Position numbers and translations under genes: made by a program
NCBI RefSeq assembly: GCF_014646695.1
Contig: NZ_BMNT01000021.1
Location: 82,604 to 146,603 of the forward strand
Direction: 5' to 3'
From: Sphaerisporangium melleum
GTDB lineage: Bacteria; Actinomycetota; Actinomycetes; Streptosporangiales; Streptosporangiaceae
Length of the DNA: 64,000 nucleotides
In this document: positions 34,802 to 44,478 of the stretch, in pieces
How the letters are laid out: each line of letters begins with the position of its first letter
Numbering within the stretch: the stretch's first letter is position 1
The notes under the pieces: model-generated
Seen by the model: the letters and a program-made list of their open reading frames with translations, nothing else
Told to the model about the DNA's origin: nothing
Databases searched by the model: none

Positions 34802-35169
34802 CGAAGACTCCACTTGTTCGCTGAGGACGGTTCTGCACTGAGGAAGGCGGAGAAGGCCCGCGAGGAGCGCGGGAGCCGGGCGGCCTGAGCGGCCCGGTCG
34901 TCGTACTGCCTGACCATGTCCCCGGTGTCCCCGGCGGCCGCGCGCCGCTCCCGGTGGCATCGATCCACCGGGTGAGGCCGCGGCAGGACGGCGTCCCGGC
35001 GGGCTGAGGTCCACGCCGTCCGGGCGCACGGGGAGACCCGCCCATCGGTACGCGGGCGAGCCGCCGGAGCGCGGCGGAGCGGCGGCACCAGAGGCGGCCG
35101 GCGCGCGGATGGGCGAGGCGAGACCCGGCAGCGCCGGTTCGTGCGTCCGGTCGCGCGAGGTCGCCAGGG
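34802..35169. other. Intergenic region upstream of the YcnI-like gene
   Basis: About 370 bases between two same-strand genes. Frames here are only Arg/Pro/Gly-rich artefacts of GC content. It likely holds the YcnI promoter; no element is assigned. Confidence 0.35.
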
Positions 35170-35754
35170 TCAGGCGACCGGGAGCGGAGGACCGCGCCTG
35201 CTGACCGTGTGCCGCAGCGCCTCGCGGGCCCGTTCGGCGAGGATGCGGCGGGGCGGACGGCCGGTGGCCGGGGGAAGGGGAGCGGCGCCCGCGCCGAGCA
35301 GCGCGAGCAGGCGGGACAGCCCGCGCAGGGCGCGTCCGCCCGCTCTGCGCAGCATCGACCACAGGGCGGACTCGCCCTGGGCCAGCCACCAGCCGGTGAT
35401 CAGCGTGACGGTGAGGTGGGCGATGATCATGCCGAGCGCCGCGCCCAGCCCTTCCCCGTGGGAGACGTGCAGGCCCGCCGGGGAGCCGGCGCCGCCCGCG
35501 GCGCCGAACAGCTCGTGCAGGAAGATCTGGGCGCCGACGAGGAACCCGACGATCGTGCGGGGAGAGCGCTCACGCCCGGCGAGCAGGGTGGCACCGATGG
35601 TCACGCCGGCCCACCCGGCCATCACCGCCCAGTAGTGCGGGCCGGACCCGCCCGCGAGCCGGTGGCCGAGCACGGCGAGCCCGACGCAGACGACCGTGAA
35701 GACGGCCGCGCGCGCCAGACGCAGAGGGAGGCGGGCTCGCATGACGCCCCACAT
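35170..35754 (-). CDS. Integral membrane protein, four helices, unknown function
   Basis: The 194-residue (or 190 from ATG 35742) protein has four predicted helices: AAVFTVVCVGLAVLGHRLAG, YWAVMAGWAGVTIGATLLAG, TIVGFLVGAQIFLHELFG and GMIIAHLTVTLITGWWLAQGE. A basic cytoplasmic tail follows. The HELFG and HVSHGEGLG histidines might bind metal. Similar proteins often accompany YcnI genes in actinomycetes, which suggests a copper link, but I cannot name the family with certainty. Confidence 0.75.
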   Translation of the reverse strand: MWGVMRARLPLRLARAAVFTVVCVGLAVLGHRLAGGSGPHYWAVMAGWAGVTIGATLLAGRERSPRTIVGFLVGAQIFLHELFGAAGGAGSPAGLHVSHGEGLGAALGMIIAHLTVTLITGWWLAQGESALWSMLRRAGGRALRGLSRLLALLGAGAAPLPPATGRPPRRILAERAREALRHTVSRRGPPLPVA

Positions 35755-35997
35755 CGTGTCATGCCGCAGGCGCCCCTGTCCCACCCCGTACCAGGAACTG
35801 GGGTCGGTCACCGGGGGCCGGCACGCTTTCCCGGCCGGCGCTCGTGCGCCGGGCGGACCGGCCGCATCCGGCCCTGCGGGCCGCGCGCCGTCCGGGGAGC
35901 GCGGTGTGTGCGGCGGCTTGGCAGATCTCTGCCTTTTCGAGGGTTTTGTCGCTACTGTTGCCCGCGATCGTTGTTCTGTGAGGGGCGAGGTGTGGCC

Positions 35998-36495
35998 GTG
36001 CGGCACTTCCTGGGACTTCTGCTCGGCGTCGTGGTGACCGGGATTCTGCTGGCGGGAACCGGCTGGGCCTCCCAGGACGCGGCGCGCGGCGTGGTGAACG
36101 GCGCGGCGGCCGCCGTAGACCCGGTCCGGGACACCACGGCGCTCATCGGGCTCGGCGCGATGCTGGCCGCGGGTCTGGTGCTGGGACTCGTCGTCGCGGG
36201 CAGGGTCTCGCCGCTCGCGACGTTCATCCCCTCCATGGCGCTGCTCGCCTGGACCGTCGTCTACCTGCTCGACGTGCATCGCGCGCTGGGACTGGTCCCG
36301 GCCGACCCCTCGATGAGCCCCGAGATCGTCCAGGCCGGCAAGGGCATGCAGAACCTGCTCGCCGAAGGCGTGTACGCGATGATCGGGATCGCGCTCTTCA
36401 TTCCCGTGCTGATGCCCTCCCGCTGGGCCGGCCGGCAGCGCGACATGGAGGAGGGGTACGACGAGGAGAGCTCACCCTCCGGGAGCTACTACTGA
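35998..36495 (+). CDS. Integral membrane protein, unknown function
   Basis: The 165-residue protein starts with a hydrophobic helix (FLGLLLGVVVTGILLAGTGW) and has three more: LIGLGAMLAAGLVLGLVVAG, LATFIPSMALLAWTVVYLL and GVYAMIGIALFIPVLMP. It ends in an acidic, Ser/Tyr-rich tail (EEGYDEESSPSGSYY). Streptomyces homologues are annotated only as membrane proteins. GTG 35998 has GCGAGG seven bases upstream; GTG 35992 is also in frame. The stop is six bases from the convergent ABC ATPase stop. Confidence 0.75.
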   Translation: MRHFLGLLLGVVVTGILLAGTGWASQDAARGVVNGAAAAVDPVRDTTALIGLGAMLAAGLVLGLVVAGRVSPLATFIPSMALLAWTVVYLLDVHRALGLVPADPSMSPEIVQAGKGMQNLLAEGVYAMIGIALFIPVLMPSRWAGRQRDMEEGYDEESSPSGSYY

Positions 36496-36501
36496 CCCGC
36501 G

Positions 36502-37278
36502 TCACAGGGGGAGGCGGCGGGTGTAGAGCCGGGTGACGACGTCCTCGATGCTCGTCTCGCCGGGTACGGTGGCCATCAGCTCCTCCACGGTGCCGTCGAA
36601 GGCGAGGGTGCCGTGGTCGATCAGCATGACCCGCCGGCACAGGCGTTCGATGTCCCCCAGGTCGTGCGTGGTGAGCAGCACGGTGGTGCCGCGCTCGGCG
36701 TTCAGGTCGCGCAGGAAGTCGCGCACCGCCGACTTGCTGACCACGTCGAGCCCGATGGTGGGCTCGTCCAGCACCAGCACCGCCGGGTCGTGCAGCAGCG
36801 CCGCGGCGATGTCGCCCCGCATGCGCTGGCCGAGGCTGAGCTGGCGAACCGGCTTGTCGAGGAAGCCGCCCAGGTCCAGGACGTCGCACAGCTCGGCCAG
36901 CCGCTTGCGGAACACTTCCCGATCTACTTTGTAAAGGTGCCGGATCAGGGTGAAGCTGTCCTTGAGCGGCAGGTCCCACCACAGGGTCGTCCGCTGGCCG
37001 AAGACCACGCCGATGCGCCGGGCCAGCGTGGTGCGGCGGCGGGAGGGGTCGAGACCGGCGACCTCGATGCGCCCGGTCGTCGGGGCGAGGATGCCGGTCA
37101 GCATCTTGATCGTCGTGGACTTGCCCGCGCCGTTCGGGCCGAGGTAGCCGACGAACTCGCCGGGGGCCACCCGGAACGACAGGTCGCGCACGGCGTGCAC
37201 CACCCGCGTCTCGCCGCGCAGCAGCCCCCTCCTGTGCCGGAGGGTGAAGGAACGGCCGACGCCGTCGACCTCGATCAT
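36502..37278 (-). CDS. ABC transporter ATP-binding protein (DUF990-type exporter)
   Basis: The 258-residue ATPase has Walker A GPNGAGKST, Q-loop FGQRTTLWWDLPLKDSF, signature LSLGQRMR, Walker B VLVLDEPTIGLD and H-loop TTHDL. The FGQRTxLWWDLP form is typical of the ATPases that pair with two ABC-2 (DUF990) permeases of antibiotic or natamycin-type exporters. It is the last gene of a three-gene minus-strand operon, six bases after the second permease. Confidence 0.92.
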   Translation of the reverse strand: MIEVDGVGRSFTLRHRRGLLRGETRVVHAVRDLSFRVAPGEFVGYLGPNGAGKSTTIKMLTGILAPTTGRIEVAGLDPSRRRTTLARRIGVVFGQRTTLWWDLPLKDSFTLIRHLYKVDREVFRKRLAELCDVLDLGGFLDKPVRQLSLGQRMRGDIAAALLHDPAVLVLDEPTIGLDVVSKSAVRDFLRDLNAERGTTVLLTTHDLGDIERLCRRVMLIDHGTLAFDGTVEELMATVPGETSIEDVVTRLYTRRLPL

Positions 37279-37284
37279 CGCGTC

Positions 37285-38082
37285 TCAACTCCCCGTGGAA
37301 CGGTAGCGGCGCAGCCCGGCCCGCCAGGCGAGCCCGGCCGCACAGGCCAGTGAGAGGGCGGCGACCGGACTCATGAAGCGCAGCCAGTACGGCAGGCCGA
37401 ACGGGTCCGGGTGGTCCAGGACGAAGAGCCCCGGCTGCCAGTTGACGAAGGCCAGCGGCACGATGAAGGTGACCGCGCGCACCAGGTCGCCCCCGTACAC
37501 CGACAGGGGGTACTGCGTGAGCGTGCCGCCGCCGTAGGTGAAGGCGTTGGCCACCTCGGGGGCGTCCACGAGCAGGAACTGCGCCGCGCCGCCGAGGGTC
37601 CAGATGGCGGCGAACAGCACGATGCCGCACACCACCATGAGCGGGATCATCCAGGCGCGCTGCCAGGGGACGCTCAACTGGGTGAGCGCGATGGCCAGCA
37701 CGGCGGCGGCCTGCAGAGTGCGCCCGATGCGCTGGAAGGAGAACCGGTGCACTGCCATCTGCACGAACGGGCTGGCCGGGCGGATCAGCATCGCGTCGAA
37801 CGTGCCTGCCTTGACGTGCAGGGTGAGCCGGTCGATGTTGCCGAAGAGCAGGTCGGCGAGCGCGAACGACATGCCCGAGGTGCCGTACAGGAACATCACC
37901 TCGGGCAGGGAGAAGCCGCCGAGGGCCGTGGTGTGCGCGAAGATCACCGCGATGGCCGCCACGTCGAGACCGGTGAGGATGAACGAGCCGAGGGTGAGCA
38001 TCGCCATCGACAGGGGGTACTGCGCGGCGGCGCGGGTCCAGGTGGCCGCGAGCAGGACGTAGGTTCGCGCCATGTTCAGCAT
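37285..38082 (-). CDS. ABC-2 permease, DUF990 family (second subunit)
   Basis: The 265-residue protein has six predicted helices with the family pattern FLYGTSGMSFALADLLFGNIDRLTLHVKAGTFDAMLIRPASPFVQMAVHRFS. ATG 38082 or 38073. It starts four bases after the stop of the first permease and is followed six bases later by the ATPase. Substrate unknown. Confidence 0.88.
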   Translation of the reverse strand: MLNMARTYVLLAATWTRAAAQYPLSMAMLTLGSFILTGLDVAAIAVIFAHTTALGGFSLPEVMFLYGTSGMSFALADLLFGNIDRLTLHVKAGTFDAMLIRPASPFVQMAVHRFSFQRIGRTLQAAAVLAIALTQLSVPWQRAWMIPLMVVCGIVLFAAIWTLGGAAQFLLVDAPEVANAFTYGGGTLTQYPLSVYGGDLVRAVTFIVPLAFVNWQPGLFVLDHPDPFGLPYWLRFMSPVAALSLACAAGLAWRAGLRRYRSTGS

Positions 38083-38086
38083 CGGC

Positions 38087-38878
38087 TCACCCGCCCTGGA
38101 TGACGACTTTGCGGCGGGCGATGCGGGTGACGGCGGCGCCGGCGGCGAGAAGCGCCAGGCCCCAGGCCGCCTGGAAGGCGAGCGCGCCGAGGAGGTCGCG
38201 CTTGCCCAGGAACACGTCCGCCGGCACCTGCACCATCGCCGCCCAGGGCAGCGCCCCGGCCAGCACGCCGAGCCAGCCGGGGAACAGCACCAGGGGCAGG
38301 ATCATGCCGCTGAAGAACAGCGTGAGGGCCAGCGACATCGACTGCACGCCGCGTTCGTCCATGATCCAGCACGCCGACATCGCGACCAGGTAGCGCAGCC
38401 CGAAGCTGACCACGATGCCGAGGATCATCGAGACCGTGAACGCCGCCCACACGGCCGGGTCGGCAGGGAAGCGGATGCCGAACAGGGCCGCGCCGATCAG
38501 CGTGGGCGGCACGCTCCTGATCAGGAACAGGTAGCCCGCCCGGCCGAGGTCGTCGGCGAGCGTCCACAGTTGCAGGGACGCCGGGCGGACCAGGTCGAGG
38601 GCGACGTCGCCGGTGCGGATCCGCTGGGCGAGGTCGAGCCCGCCCCCGAAGACCTCCATCGGGCCGATGAACGCCTGGGTGAGGAAGCAGAAGGTGACCG
38701 CGTCGGTGACGTCGTAGCCGGCCAGGCCGGGGCGTGCCTCCCAGAGGGCGATGAGGACGTACGCCCGCAGGACCCCGAAGACGGTGTTGGTGAACGCTCC
38801 GGCCAGCGCGGCGGCACGGTAGGCGGCACGACGGCGGAAGCCGTATCTGAGGACGGCCAGATAGAGGGAGAAGGCGAC
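38087..38878 (-). CDS. ABC-2 permease, DUF990 family (first subunit), no canonical start codon
   Basis: The reading frame encodes LYLAVLRYGFRRRAAYRAAALAGAFTNTVFGVLRAYVLIALWEA, clearly the N-terminal region of DUF990 permeases, then the shared core (MEVFGGGLDLAQRIRTGDVALDLVRPASLQLW) and six helices. Going upstream from this core the frame stays open to a TGA at 39007, yet contains no ATG, GTG or TTG before ATG 38659. That ATG would cut off about 70 family-conserved residues. A Shine-Dalgarno GGAGG lies at 38886-38882 in front of out-of-frame GTGs. Initiation at CTG 38860, a mutated start, or a one-base sequence error are possible. The 38878 boundary is the first codon after the Shine-Dalgarno in this frame, not a proven start. 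Confidence 0.7.
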   Translation of the reverse strand, partial: VAFSLYLAVLRYGFRRRAAYRAAALAGAFTNTVFGVLRAYVLIALWEARPGLAGYDVTDAVTFCFLTQAFIGPMEVFGGGLDLAQRIRTGDVALDLVRPASLQLWTLADDLGRAGYLFLIRSVPPTLIGAALFGIRFPADPAVWAAFTVSMILGIVVSFGLRYLVAMSACWIMDERGVQSMSLALTLFFSGMILPLVLFPGWLGVLAGALPWAAMVQVPADVFLGKRDLLGALAFQAAWGLALLAAGAAVTRIARRKVVIQGG

Positions 38879-39234
38879 ACACCTCCGGAGACGGCGGGAC
38901 GGGAATTCTAACCGCCGCGCCCCTGCTCGCTCACCGCATTTTCCCCCGCGCGCGGCCTCCGGTGCCGAGGGCCCGGCCGCGTGCCGGCCCTCGGCGGCGA
39001 GGGCTCACGGGGTCGGCAGGCCGCTGCCCGCGATGCGCCCGGGACGGCTCGCCCGCCACGCCGCCGGTGGCCCGCGTGCCGGGGGCCTTGCCCGGCCGGG
39101 CAACCCCATTCCTCCCCCTACCAGGTCAAATGTTTCGGCTGCCCCTCGACGTGCGGTGTAAACGTCAGGTAAACCGGGGTATACGCGTCGGTAGTAGAAC
39201 GGCGTTCAGGTCGGTTGCGGTGCGGAGGTACGCC
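38879..39234. other. Divergent intergenic region before the esterase gene
   Basis: About 350 bases of noncoding sequence. The stretch 39170-39200 (GGTAAACCGGGGTATACG) is less GC-rich and probably lies in the rightward promoter. No exact hexamer pair is assigned. Confidence 0.35.
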
Positions 39235-40224
39235 ATGTCAGGGGAGATCGACGTGGACATCCATCCCAGATACCCCCTGAGCTGGCAGGCGAGCCTGTTC
39301 AACGGCCTCATGCGGGGGACGACCAAGCCGCTGTCGGCGATCCTGCTGCGGCACGCCATGGGCATCACCTGTGTCTCGCGTGCCGTCGCGCTCGGCTCGC
39401 GCCTGCCGCTCCCCGTGCCCGGCCACGTCGCGATCGACCCGGCGGACGGCGAGGCCTGCGGCTCGGAGTGGGTGCGCGCCGGAGACGACCTGGACGAGGG
39501 CAAGGTGCTGCTCTACTTTCACGGCGGCGGCTACTTCTTCTGCTCGCCCGCGACGCACCGCCCGATCACCTGGCGGCTGTCGCGTGTCGCGCGGCGCCCG
39601 GTGTTCGCCCTCGACTACCGCCAGGGGCCGGTCCACTCGCTGAACGAGTCGCTCACCGACGCGCTGGACGCCTACCAGGGGCTGCTCGACCGGGGGTACG
39701 CCCCCGGCGACGTCATCGTGGCCGGCGACTCCGCCGGCGGGCACCTCACGCTCTCCCTGCTGCTCGCGCTGCGTGACGGCGGCCGGCCGCTGCCCGCCGC
39801 CGCGATCTGCCTGTCCCCATGGGCCGACCTGTCGGACGTGCGGCGCAGGGCCAACCGCTGGGCCGACCCGATGCTCTCGGCCGGCCGGGTCGAGTGGCTC
39901 GCCCGCCGCTGGACGGCCGGTTTGGACTGCGAGGACCCGCTGGTCTCGCCCGTGCACGGCGACTACACCGGGCTGCCGCCGCTGATGGTCGTCACCGGTT
40001 CGACCGAGGTGCTGCGCGACGAGGGCCACCGCGTCGCGCTCCAGGCCCGCCGCTGCGGGGTGCGGGTGACCTACGAAGAGTGGCACCGCATGCCGCACGC
40101 GTTCGCCATCCTGGCCGACATCGTGCCCGAGGCCCGGCTGGTCTACCGGCACATCGAGCGGTTCCTGGCCGCCGTCGCCTCCTCCGGCTCACCCGAGACC
40201 GCCGGCACCTCCGCCGCCGCCTGA
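39235..40224 (+). CDS. Alpha/beta hydrolase, hormone-sensitive-lipase family esterase
   Basis: The 329-residue protein carries the HSL-family oxyanion motif YFHGGGYFF (residues about 94-102), the nucleophile elbow GDSAGG, an Asp in STEVLRDEG and the catalytic His in RMPHAF. No signal peptide is seen, so it is probably a cytosolic carboxylesterase or lipase. ATG 39235 follows GGAGG at ideal spacing. Confidence 0.9.
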   Translation: MSGEIDVDIHPRYPLSWQASLFNGLMRGTTKPLSAILLRHAMGITCVSRAVALGSRLPLPVPGHVAIDPADGEACGSEWVRAGDDLDEGKVLLYFHGGGYFFCSPATHRPITWRLSRVARRPVFALDYRQGPVHSLNESLTDALDAYQGLLDRGYAPGDVIVAGDSAGGHLTLSLLLALRDGGRPLPAAAICLSPWADLSDVRRRANRWADPMLSAGRVEWLARRWTAGLDCEDPLVSPVHGDYTGLPPLMVVTGSTEVLRDEGHRVALQARRCGVRVTYEEWHRMPHAFAILADIVPEARLVYRHIERFLAAVASSGSPETAGTSAAA

Positions 40225-40432
40225 CCGCGTCCTCGACCTGGCCTGACACCGCCGCGACGGCCGGAGTCCCGGCGGTCACAGCGATCTCCATGGTCACAGA
40301 TGGCACTGCGTTCTCTTACCTCCGGGGATCAGTCGCCTTACCTCTCATGCCGCTTTCACCTAGTTCACGGCAGATGTCCGCGCGGGAGGACACAGTGGCC
40401 TGTGCCGTACCTCGAAGGGAGGTCATCTCCGA

Positions 40433-42067
40433 ATGGCACGTGGCGGAGCAGGCGTCCCGCGTGGGATGCCGCCGGGCGTCCGGCCGCTGACAGTGGGAGA
40501 CCCGGTCATCATCGGGAGCTACCTGCTGCTCGGCCGCCTCGGCGCGGGCGGCATGGGGGTGGTGTACCTCGCGGAGCGGCCGGAGGGCGGTCTGGTCGCC
40601 CTCAAGACCCCGCACTCGGTCCATCTCGCCGATCCGACGCTGCGCGCGCGCTTCGGCGAGGAGGTCGAGTTCTCCCGCCGGGTGGTGCCGTTCTGTACCG
40701 CGGCGGTGGTGGAGGACGGCGCGGACCACGACCGCCCCTATCTGGTCACCGAGTACATCCCCGGTCCTTCCCTGTCCCAGGTGGTCGCCGCGCGCGGGCC
40801 GCTCACCCCCGATCTCGCCTACGGCGTCGCCCTGGGCGCGGCGGCGGCGCTGGTGGCGGTGCACGAGGCCGGGTTCGTGCACCGCGACCTGAAGCCCGGC
40901 AACGTGCTGCTGTCGCCCCAAGGGCCGCGCGTCATCGACTTCGGCATCGCCAGGGACCTCGACGCCGCCGTCGCGCACACGCAGGCCGGCCAGATCATGG
41001 GCAGTCCCGGCTGGGTGGCCCCCGAGCGCCTGACCGGGGGCCCCGCCATCCCCGCCTCCGACGTCTTCGCCTGGGGCTGCCTGGTCGCCTACGCGGCGAC
41101 CGGCCACCACCCGTTCGGCAGCGGGGACGCCGATGTGCTGACCCGGCGCATCCTGGTGGAGCGGCCGCGGCTGTCCTCGGTGCCCAAACTGCTGTGGGAC
41201 CCGGTCTCGGCCGCGCTGGCCAAGGAGCCCGGACAGCGCCCGCAGGCCGCGGCGCTGCTCGGCTGGCTGCTGGACGCCGGGGGAGTGGAGCGCTCCTGGG
41301 ACCGGCGCGAGGCCGTGGCCGCCGTGCTGGAGGAGATCTGGGCCCCCGTCCCGTACCCGCGGCGCCTCGCGCCCGCCGGCCGGGAGGCGATGAGGCCGGA
41401 GGAGGGGGCCACCACCGGCGCCCGTACGGCCCGGCGCGCGGCCGCCCGGCGCGGCCACGCCGCGCACGCCGGCTTCGCCGCCCTGGCCACGGTGTCGATC
41501 GCCGCGCTGACCGTCGTCGCGGCCGGTACAGGGGTGAGCCGCATCGACGAGAGCTCCGGCGGACCGGGCCGGGTGCCGGTGGCGGTGCCGATCCAGGGCT
41601 CCCGGATGCCGGTCGAGGTGCCCGACACCACCCCGCCGGCGACGGGCGGCGGCGCGGCGCGGCACCGGCCCTCGGCGGTCGCCACCAGCGGGCCGTCCGG
41701 CGTCCCGGTGTTCACCACCGCGCCGACGGTGGCCGCCACCAGGACCGAGGGCCCGACGGGCGGGCCGGACGGCGTACCGCCCCGGACGTGGCCGAGCCCG
41801 GTCGCCTCGCCGTCGCCCAAGCGCACCAACGCCCCGCCGCCGGACCGGGAGGAGCCGCCGGCGTGCCGCAACAAGCGCGGCAAGCAGAAGCCCTGCGACC
41901 CGCCCAGCCGTGACCCGCGCCCGACCAGGACCCCCGCCCCGACCAAGGACCCCCGGCCGACGGTGAGCATCAGCCAGATCCCCGAGTGGGGAGACGGGGA
42001 GTCGGGCTCGCCGACGCCCCCGCCCCCGCCGCCGGCGCCCACCCCCACCGACCCGCCGTCCTCCTGA
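40433..42067 (+). CDS. Transmembrane serine/threonine protein kinase
   Basis: The 544-residue Hanks-type kinase shows the glycine loop GRLGAGGMGVVY, Lys58 in VALKTP, HRDLKPGN (150-157) and DFG (169-171), then GSPGWVAPE in the activation segment. One transmembrane helix lies near residue 350 (FAALATVSIAALTVVAAGTGV). The outside portion is about 180 Pro/Thr-rich residues with a Cys pair (PPACRNKRGKQKPCDPP) and no PASTA repeats. It presumably senses an external cue or wall state. GGAGG precedes ATG 40433. Confidence 0.92.
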   Translation: MARGGAGVPRGMPPGVRPLTVGDPVIIGSYLLLGRLGAGGMGVVYLAERPEGGLVALKTPHSVHLADPTLRARFGEEVEFSRRVVPFCTAAVVEDGADHDRPYLVTEYIPGPSLSQVVAARGPLTPDLAYGVALGAAAALVAVHEAGFVHRDLKPGNVLLSPQGPRVIDFGIARDLDAAVAHTQAGQIMGSPGWVAPERLTGGPAIPASDVFAWGCLVAYAATGHHPFGSGDADVLTRRILVERPRLSSVPKLLWDPVSAALAKEPGQRPQAAALLGWLLDAGGVERSWDRREAVAAVLEEIWAPVPYPRRLAPAGREAMRPEEGATTGARTARRAAARRGHAAHAGFAALATVSIAALTVVAAGTGVSRIDESSGGPGRVPVAVPIQGSRMPVEVPDTTPPATGGGAARHRPSAVATSGPSGVPVFTTAPTVAATRTEGPTGGPDGVPPRTWPSPVASPSPKRTNAPPPDREEPPACRNKRGKQKPCDPPSRDPRPTRTPAPTKDPRPTVSISQIPEWGDGESGSPTPPPPPPAPTPTDPPSS

Positions 42068-42187
42068 CGGTCCCTGGCCGGCCGTCGCGTCGCACGGCTA
42101 GCGCGGGGACGGAGGCCGGTGCTCGCCGTCGCCCGGAGACGTACGGCGGTCACCGGGCCGGGGCGGGCAGGGCGCCGTGGCGGGCGA

Positions 42188-43480
<1,293 letters not shown>

Positions 43481-43612
43481 TTCGACTCCTTCGGCGTCCT
43501 CTGGGGGCTTGATTCGAGTCTGCGGCGGCGCAGGGACGACGACAAGGCGGAGCGGGAGAAAAATGAGCTATCTTTCGGATTCAGCTCATACTCGTCAGTA
43601 TTTATGCAGCAA

Positions 43613-43630
43613 TAAACGCAAAGTTTTCGC
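43613..43630 (-). promoter_or_regulatory. RamB-like operator upstream of aceA
   Basis: The minus strand reads GCGAAAACTTTGCGTTTA. The core AAAACTTTGCGTTT differs little from the corynebacterial/mycobacterial RamB consensus (A/G)AACTTTGCAAA. It lies about 135 bases before the aceA start in an AT-richer stretch. RamB is known to control aceA in Corynebacterium and icl1 in Mycobacterium; binding here is inferred. Confidence 0.6.
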
Positions 43631-43680
43631 TATGGCCTAGACCAATCTCCGGCAGGACGGCGTACGTCGATCTCCGATGG

Positions 43681-44472
43681 TCAGGCCCGCCCCTTCGGGC
43701 CGTCCCGCCATGCCTCGTACTCCGCCCGGCTCTCGGAGGTGAGGGGGTAGTAGTCGCTCAGCGGCGCGCCGTCGTCGATTCTCATCCGGCTGAACGTTTC
43801 CCAGTCCTCGTGGTCCCCCGCCTGGTCGACGACCTGCGAGGCGCTGCGCTGGGGCACGATCACCGCGCCGTCGTCGTCGGCGACGACGAGGTCACCCGGC
43901 AGGCACAGCGCGCCGCCCACGGCCACCGGGACGTCGTAGGCCCAGGGGAACAGCTCCGACTGCGAGGCGTAGTGCGGGGTGGTGCCGGTACACCAGATCG
44001 GCACGCCGAGCCGCCTCACCCGCGGCGCGTCGCGGATCCGCCCGTCGACGATGATGCCGGCGCCGCCGCGGCGCTTGAAGTAACGGACGAGCATGTCGCC
44101 CAGGCAACCGGTGTACGCGCTGCCGTACGCCTGGACGACCAGGACGTCACCGGGCTGGATGGTCTCCAGGACGGCCCACAGCGCCGTGGTGCGTTCGACG
44201 TACTCCTGCGCGACGCCGCTCGCCACGTCCTCGCGCTGCGGCATGAACTGCAGGGTCACGCTCGAACCGACCACCCTCTGGCCGGTGCTCAGCGGCCGCG
44301 GGCCTTCGACGAACGTGCGCGTGATCCCCATCTTGTGCAGGTGGGCGCAGGCGGTGGCGGAACTGATCGGTGCCATCGCGTCGATGAGATCCCGGTCCGC
44401 GCGCCGGTACGCCGGGCCGCGCACCGGCAGGGGCCACACGGTGCCGATCTGAGAGGAGGGGGAGGCTGACAT
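43681..44472 (-). CDS. RraA-family protein (HMG/OHM aldolase type)
   Basis: The 263-residue protein has the RraA fold marks GDVLVVQAYGSAYTGCLGDMLVRYFKRRGGAGIIVDGRIRDAPRVRRLGVPIW. The G-x-x-GD (metal/pyruvate site) and DGRIRD residues are those of metal-dependent HMG/OHM aldolases. Despite the name, such proteins outside gamma-proteobacteria are usually catabolic lyases or oxaloacetate decarboxylases. It is the last gene of the sugar ABC operon, six bases after the 629-residue gene, so a role in breakdown of the imported compound is likely. Confidence 0.88.
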   Translation of the reverse strand: MSASPSSQIGTVWPLPVRGPAYRRADRDLIDAMAPISSATACAHLHKMGITRTFVEGPRPLSTGQRVVGSSVTLQFMPQREDVASGVAQEYVERTTALWAVLETIQPGDVLVVQAYGSAYTGCLGDMLVRYFKRRGGAGIIVDGRIRDAPRVRRLGVPIWCTGTTPHYASQSELFPWAYDVPVAVGGALCLPGDLVVADDDGAVIVPQRSASQVVDQAGDHEDWETFSRMRIDDGAPLSDYYPLTSESRAEYEAWRDGPKGRA

Positions 44473-44478
44473 GCTGGT

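Noticed and set aside
38521..38882. GTG-started frames at 38880 and 38882 behind the GGAGG
   Set aside because: They are in the wrong frames for the permease and give Pro/Ser/Arg-rich sequence with no family match.
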